From contig DYKW01000012.1 in assembly GCA_020722405.1 (NCBI GenBank), positions 5,413-17,653 of the forward strand: DNA of 12,241 nt. The letters run 5' to 3'. Positions 8,152-12,241 of this stretch are shown here, in pieces. The notes under the pieces are model-generated. The model did not search any database. It was not told where the DNA came from and saw nothing but the letters and a program-made list of their open reading frames with translations. A program made the position numbers and the translations under genes. Each line of letters starts with the position of its first letter. Positions within the stretch are counted from its first letter, which is position 1. This DNA comes from Anaerolinea thermophila (GTDB taxonomy: Bacteria > Chloroflexota > Anaerolineae > Anaerolineales > DRKV01).

Positions 8152-10312
8152 CATGCGACAGTTCATCCGCTTCATTCTGACCCTCTGCCTGCTCTTGCCC
8201 ATCGGGCTTTTTTCTCCGCCGAGGGCTTATGCCGCTTCCTCTCGTCCGCAGGAGATTCCGCCTTCCTATCAGCGCGTTGCCGAAAACGAAACCTTTGCCC
8301 TCTACGTGGATTCCTCCACCCTCGCCTTCAAACTGTTGGACAAACGCAGTGGGTATCTCTGGCATTCCGGCATTGACGAACTCCAGCCGGGCGACCGCCT
8401 CAACAAATCTTGGCGCGCCTTCGCCCAGAGCGGCATCAGCATCGAATACCTGGACGAAAAAGCCATCAGCAAACGCATCTCCATCGCCAATGCCGAACAT
8501 ACCCTGGAGGTCACGCCCATCGAGGCAGGAGTCGAGGCGGAGATAACGTTCGAGGAAACCGGAATCAGCCTCCAGGTCCGGCTGCGGCTCGAAGCCGACG
8601 GGGTGCGGGTCGAAGTCCCAGCCGCTTCCATTCGTCAGGAAAATCCCGCCTTCAAACTCGGACTGCTGTACCTCTATCCCTTTTTGGGCGCCACGCGCGG
8701 CGGGAGTACGCCGGGCTACATGCTTCTGCCGGATGGCACGGGCAGTTTGATTCGCTTTGCCGATTCAACCAAAGCCAAGAACATGTTCTACGGACGTTAC
8801 TACGGCGATGACCTGGGGATGATTGCCAAATTGCCCTACGACCCTCAAGTCAACCGCCCCTATCCGGTTTCCTTCCCGGTCTTTGGTATGGTGCATGGCG
8901 AGAAAGGAAATGCCTTTCTTTCGATTGTGGAAAAGGGCGCGGCTTACGGGGAGATTCAGGCTCACCCCGCCGGCATCCTGACCAATTTCAATTTTCTGTA
9001 CAACGTTTTCATTTACAATCAAAGTTACTTTCAGGCGACCAACCGTTCCGGCGCAGGTGTAACCACCATTCAAAAACAACCCAATGACTTCGATGTCCTG
9101 GTTCATTACCGTTTTTTGAGCGGCGAAGCGGCGGACTACGTCGGCATGGCGCGCAGTTACCAGCAATACCTGGTGGATAAGGGCGCGTTGCGAAAGAGTC
9201 CCGATTCCAATCCGAACATCGGCGTTCGTCTGGAATTTTTGGGCGGCGATAAGGAAAAAGTCCTGTTCTGGCACCGCTTCATCTCCATGACAACGCTTCC
9301 TCAAATGAGCGAGATTCTCGCCGGCTTGCAACTCCCCAACCCTGAAGTCATCTACTACGGCTGGCAACCGCTCGGCGCTACCAGCATGCCTCCCATCTCC
9401 TTGAAACTGGAGCGGAAACTGGGCAGCCTGAGCGAGCTGCGCGCTCTGGCAGAAAAAATCGCGGCGGATGGCGGTCACTTTTCGCTCTATCTTGATCCGC
9501 AGGCCGCGTTGCGGGATGAATCGGGGTATTCGTTCCGCAACGACCTGGCGCTGGCAATCACCAACGTGAATCTGAGGGGGTACAACCGCTATTTCAATTA
9601 TTACTTCACCTTCGATGCCCTCCAGCGGCGCTATTCCGCCCTGACCGATGATGCGGCCTTGCAACGGGAAGTCGGCCTGGCTTTGGATGGAATTGGTTCG
9701 ACGCTTTATAGCGATTTCAAGAAAAGCAGTCCGCTCAATCGTGAACAAGCCATCCAGGCCTATCAAAATTTGTTGGCTAATTCTCCTCTGCGACTTGGCT
9801 TTTATCGCCCCAACGATTATCTCTGGAGTGTGACGCAAGCCTATTACGATATGCCGCTGGGCGACAACGGTTACATTTACACCTCCGAAGCCGTGCCGTT
9901 CCTGCCGATTGTGCTGGCAGGCTATGTGCCGTATTATGGTGCCGCGCTCAATTTTTCATCCAATCTGGAAGAAGACCTGCTGCGGCATGTGGATTACGGT
10001 ATCTATCCCTCATACTTTCTCACCCATGAAGCCACCGCCAAAATGCTCAACACCAATTCCAGCTGGATTTACACTTCGTCCTATGCGCAATGGGGTGAGC
10101 ATATTCGGGAAACTTATCGTTGGATGAATGATTTGCTTGCCCCTGTGCGCGGGCAGGAAATTACCGCCCGCCAAATGCTGGCAGAGGGCATCTTTGTTAC
10201 CACCTACGCCAACGACAAACAAATCATTGTCAATTACACAACCCATTCCTTTGCGTACAAAGGTATCATGGTACAGGCAAAGAATGCCGCGCTTGTGGAG
10301 AATACGCCATGA
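8144..10312 (+). CDS. Secreted DUF5696-like protein, putative TIM-barrel glycosidase
   Basis: This 722-aa exported protein starts at GTG 8144. A signal peptide covers residues 1-30 (RFILTLCLLLPIGLF core, cleavage near AYA|AS). The next ~260 residues are beta-rich (NETFALYVDSSTLAFKLLDK, SGYLWHSGI), including GYMLLPDGTGSLIRF, and resemble the N-terminal sandwich of several glycoside hydrolases. From about residue 340 (VGMARSYQQYLVDKGAL) a barrel-like alternation follows. Asp451 (SLYLDPQ), Asp515 and Asp524 (LALDGIGSTLYSDF) sit at the ends of predicted strands, as catalytic acids do in retaining alpha-glycosidase-type barrels. The C-terminus returns to beta structure (KQIIVNYTTHSFAYKGI). Assignment to DUF5696 is by recall of its sequence pattern and neighbourhood, not by a search. 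Glycosidase activity is inference; a catalytically dead glycan-binding protein is the main alternative. It overlaps the previous gene by 8 bp and the next by 4 bp (ATGA). Confidence 0.75.
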   Translation: MADMRQFIRFILTLCLLLPIGLFSPPRAYAASSRPQEIPPSYQRVAENETFALYVDSSTLAFKLLDKRSGYLWHSGIDELQPGDRLNKSWRAFAQSGISIEYLDEKAISKRISIANAEHTLEVTPIEAGVEAEITFEETGISLQVRLRLEADGVRVEVPAASIRQENPAFKLGLLYLYPFLGATRGGSTPGYMLLPDGTGSLIRFADSTKAKNMFYGRYYGDDLGMIAKLPYDPQVNRPYPVSFPVFGMVHGEKGNAFLSIVEKGAAYGEIQAHPAGILTNFNFLYNVFIYNQSYFQATNRSGAGVTTIQKQPNDFDVLVHYRFLSGEAADYVGMARSYQQYLVDKGALRKSPDSNPNIGVRLEFLGGDKEKVLFWHRFISMTTLPQMSEILAGLQLPNPEVIYYGWQPLGATSMPPISLKLERKLGSLSELRALAEKIAADGGHFSLYLDPQAALRDESGYSFRNDLALAITNVNLRGYNRYFNYYFTFDALQRRYSALTDDAALQREVGLALDGIGSTLYSDFKKSSPLNREQAIQAYQNLLANSPLRLGFYRPNDYLWSVTQAYYDMPLGDNGYIYTSEAVPFLPIVLAGYVPYYGAALNFSSNLEEDLLRHVDYGIYPSYFLTHEATAKMLNTNSSWIYTSSYAQWGEHIRETYRWMNDLLAPVRGQEITARQMLAEGIFVTTYANDKQIIVNYTTHSFAYKGIMVQAKNAALVENTP

Positions 10313-11196
10313 CGAATTCGAATCCTTTTCGCCGCGGTGTCAGTCTTCGTGTCCGCGAAGCCTTGCATGGTTACGGCTTCATCGTGGTTTGGATACTGGG
10401 CTTTTCGCTCTTCACGTTCCTGCCGCTCATCGAGACCTTTCGCTACAGTCTCCACCAGGTTACGGTAACCGCGGAGGGGATTGATCTTGACTTTCTGGCA
10501 TGGGCCAACTATACCCGCGCCCTCTTCACCGATCCCAACTTCGTCGAACTGCTAATCGGCTATCTCATTGAGACTCTCGTCTCCGTGCCGATTGTGTTGA
10601 TCTTCTCGATGATCATCGCCTTGTTCCTGAACCTCGATTTCAAACTCAAGGGGTTGTTCCGCACGATCTTCTTCCTGCCCGTCGTCATCACCAGCGGTCC
10701 CGTCATAAAAGAACTGACCGCTCAGGGCGCCACCTCCGCGCCAGGCATCGCCAACAACCCGGTCGTGGCCGAGTTCCTGTTGGGGTTGCCGCGCGCCCTG
10801 CGTAATCCGGTGGAATATCTGCTCACTTCCTTCATCCTCATCCTGTGGTTTTCGGGTGTGCAGATTCTCATTTACCTGGCAAGTTTGCAAAAAGTGGATA
10901 AGAGCATTTACGAAGCCGCGGCGATTGATGGTGCTTCAGCCTGGGAAAGTTACTGGAAGATCACCCTCCCGTCTCTTTCCGCAGCGACGATTGTCAACGC
11001 CATCTACACCATCATCACCCTCTCACATTTTTCGGAGAATAAAGTCATCCAATATATCTACGCTCAGACTTACAACGTCCATGGCGGCATCGGATATGCC
11101 AGCGCTATGGCGTTCATCTACTTCGGTGTGATGTCGCTCCTGCTGGGAATCGTATATCTTTTTCTGACGCGCTGGGCGAAAAAGGAGTCGAACTGA
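10309..11196 (+). CDS. CUT1 sugar ABC transporter permease, MalF/UgpA-like (pair 2)
   Basis: This 295-aa membrane permease is the first subunit of a second heterodimer in the operon. The first membrane segment is near residues 23-45 (GFIVVWILGFSLFTFLPLIE). The EAA loop at about 200-225 reads YEAAAIDGASAWESYWKI and then TLP, a full consensus match. It differs clearly from the pair-1 subunit at 4279 in sequence and loops. In particular, a long connector without strong hydrophobicity (about residues 138-170, around TAQGATSAPGIANN) sits between its third and fourth membrane segments. The two pairs are therefore not a recent duplication. TGGAGA at 10296-10301 precedes the ATG by 7 nt, and the ATGA overlap couples it to the DUF5696 gene. 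Confidence 0.94.
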   Translation: MTNSNPFRRGVSLRVREALHGYGFIVVWILGFSLFTFLPLIETFRYSLHQVTVTAEGIDLDFLAWANYTRALFTDPNFVELLIGYLIETLVSVPIVLIFSMIIALFLNLDFKLKGLFRTIFFLPVVITSGPVIKELTAQGATSAPGIANNPVVAEFLLGLPRALRNPVEYLLTSFILILWFSGVQILIYLASLQKVDKSIYEAAAIDGASAWESYWKITLPSLSAATIVNAIYTIITLSHFSENKVIQYIYAQTYNVHGGIGYASAMAFIYFGVMSLLLGIVYLFLTRWAKKESN

Positions 11197-11197
11197 C

Positions 11198-12136
11198 ATG
11201 CAAGCCCTTCGCCGTTTGAACACTGATCGCATCCGTAGTTTCTTCTTCGGCAGCCGCAGCCGCTACGGGTTGGTATTCACCATCGTGCTGTATGCCCTGC
11301 TGATTGCCATCGGCTTTGTCTATCTTTACCCGCTGCTATTTATGTTTGTGACCAGTATCAAAACTCCCGCCGATTTGCTCAACCCCATGGTACAGTGGGT
11401 GCCAACCGAGTTCTACACCGGCAACTACGAAAAAGCCTACCGCGTGCTGGATTATCCCCATACCCTGATGACCTCCATCCTGATCAGCGTCGTCCCCTCC
11501 CTGCTTCAGACCTTCGTCGCCTCGCTGGTGGGTTACGGACTGGCGCGCTACCGCTTTTGGGGCAAGAACCTCGTCCTGGCGCTCATTCTCGCCGCCTTTA
11601 TCATCCCGCCCCAAAATACCGTCATTCCACAAATGTTGAAGTATCGCGATCTGGGCTTGCTCGGCAGCCCACTTTCGCTTATCCTCCCCGCTTTGCTTGG
11701 GCAAGGCTACAAAAGCGCCATCTTCATCCTCATCTTCTACCAGGGTTTCCTCTCCATCCCCAAAGTGCTGGAAGAAGCCGCCCGCATAGATGGGGCCTCC
11801 GACCTGCGTATCTTTTTCACGATCGCCGTACCCTCCGCGCTCCCGGCTTACATTGTCTCTTTCATTTTCTCAGTGGTCTGGTATTGGAACGAAACCTTCC
11901 TCACGGCTATCTTCCTCGAAGGCGGAGTCACCACCCTGCCCATGCAGCTCTCGCGCTTCGTGCAGGCTTATGAGAACCTCTACCCGCCCGGCACGGTCAA
12001 CATCTTCGACCGTCTCAACGAAGCCGTCAAAATGAGCGGCACATTCCTGAACATCCTGCCGCTGCTGGTGATGTATTTCCTTCTACAAAAATGGTTTGTC
12101 GAATCAGTCGAAAGGACGGGCATTACCGGTGAATAA
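11198..12136 (+). CDS. CUT1 carbohydrate ABC transporter permease, MalG/UgpE-like (pair 2)
   Basis: This 312-aa membrane permease is the partner of the gene before it. The first membrane segment is near residues 25-50 (LLIAIGFVYLYPLLFMFVTS), followed by SIKTPADLLNP, the usual MalG-type periplasmic turn. Another hallmark is VGYGLARYRFWGKN. The EAA loop at about 190-215 reads LEEAARIDGASDLRIFFTIA and then VPSALP. This gives Val-Pro in place of Leu-Pro, a common variant. The start ATG is 1 bp after the upstream stop region and is served by AAAGGAG at 11181-11187 with 10-nt spacing. The 3' end overlaps the next lipoprotein gene by 8 bp. It is distinct from the pair-1 MalG-like subunit at 5240. 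Confidence 0.95.
   Translation: MQALRRLNTDRIRSFFFGSRSRYGLVFTIVLYALLIAIGFVYLYPLLFMFVTSIKTPADLLNPMVQWVPTEFYTGNYEKAYRVLDYPHTLMTSILISVVPSLLQTFVASLVGYGLARYRFWGKNLVLALILAAFIIPPQNTVIPQMLKYRDLGLLGSPLSLILPALLGQGYKSAIFILIFYQGFLSIPKVLEEAARIDGASDLRIFFTIAVPSALPAYIVSFIFSVVWYWNETFLTAIFLEGGVTTLPMQLSRFVQAYENLYPPGTVNIFDRLNEAVKMSGTFLNILPLLVMYFLLQKWFVESVERTGITGE
12111..12116 (+). promoter_or_regulatory. Ribosome binding site for the partial lipoprotein gene at 12129
   Basis: AAAGGA lies 12 nt before the GTG at 12129, inside the end of the upstream permease gene. The spacing is slightly long. No ATG occurs in the same frame nearby, and the GTG start immediately yields a clean lipoprotein signal sequence, which supports the choice. 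Confidence 0.55.
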
Positions 12137-12241
12137 GCTTTCTTCCACGCTCCTCATTTTCTTGTTTTTGCTGACTGCCTGCGCCTCGCCCTCGACGCCG
12201 CAACCTGCTCCCGTTACCTCGACCTTTACCCCCGCCCCGAC
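12129..12241 (+). CDS. Lipoprotein, 3'-truncated by the window end (possible solute-binding protein)
   Basis: Thirty-seven codons are visible from GTG 12129. The N-terminus is MNKLSSTLLIFLFLLTACAS: one Lys, a hydrophobic core and an LTAC lipobox with Cys18 as the expected lipidated residue. It continues with a Ser/Pro/Thr-rich linker (SPSTPQPAPVTSTFTPAP) of the same kind that opens SBP1 at the left edge. The gene overlaps the upstream permease by 8 bp and so belongs to the same operon. A solute-binding protein serving permease pair 2 would be the obvious guess, but no folded domain is visible, so the function is open. Confidence 0.8.
   Translation, partial: MNKLSSTLLIFLFLLTACASPSTPQPAPVTSTFTPAP

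Noticed and set aside
4279..10335. Similar first residues in three genes (SNPSR at 1410 and 4279, SNPFR at 10309) as a shared tag.
   Set aside because: The codons differ and the proteins have different locations: one lies in a signal peptide and two in cytoplasmic tails. Coincidence is more likely.

Overview
The window is GC-rich and every gene lies on the + strand. It looks like a chromosomal carbohydrate-uptake locus from a member of the Chloroflexota, probably Anaerolineae-like. The taxon is inferred from the Pro/Thr/Glu/Ala-rich linkers that follow the lipobox in secreted lipoproteins, the abundance of CUT1-type (carbohydrate uptake family 1) ABC genes without a dedicated ATPase, and codon choice. 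No rRNA or other marker gene is present to confirm it.

Layout: (1) Positions 1-1320 hold the 3' part of a family-1 extracellular solute-binding protein (SBP1), which begins in its surface linker and is closed by a strong intrinsic terminator (1330-1369). (2) After an 89-bp gap comes one very compact gene string from 1410 to beyond the window end: a 959-aa secreted protein made of two beta-sandwich-like modules, a helical section and a C-terminal solute-binding domain (SBP2); a MalF-like and a MalG-like permease; a 669-aa membrane protein with an extracytoplasmic six-repeat NHL-type propeller, a short TPR-like section and a Yip1-like membrane domain; a 722-aa secreted protein that I place in the DUF5696 family and that looks like a TIM-barrel glycosidase; a second MalF-like/MalG-like permease pair; and the start of a lipoprotein gene. 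Neighbouring genes overlap by 4-11 bp or are separated by 1-7 bp, so they are almost certainly one translationally coupled operon.

Working model (inference): a surface apparatus for capturing, possibly trimming, and importing an unknown glycan or glycoside. SBP2 and SBP1 and/or the downstream lipoprotein would deliver ligand to two separate permease heterodimers. The DUF5696 protein would act on the substrate outside the membrane. The NHL-TPR-Yip1 protein would be a membrane scaffold or regulator joining the parts. No ABC ATPase is encoded here, so both permease pairs must borrow a shared MsmX/MalK-type ATPase from elsewhere. From memory, similar combinations (large SBP, two permeases, YIP1-family protein, DUF5696 protein, two more permeases) occur in Paenibacillus-type Firmicutes, but I know of no functional description. 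This is the strongest candidate here for an undescribed system.

I see no tRNA, rRNA, CRISPR, insertion sequence or phage feature. The only intergenic stretch of note is 1321-1409.
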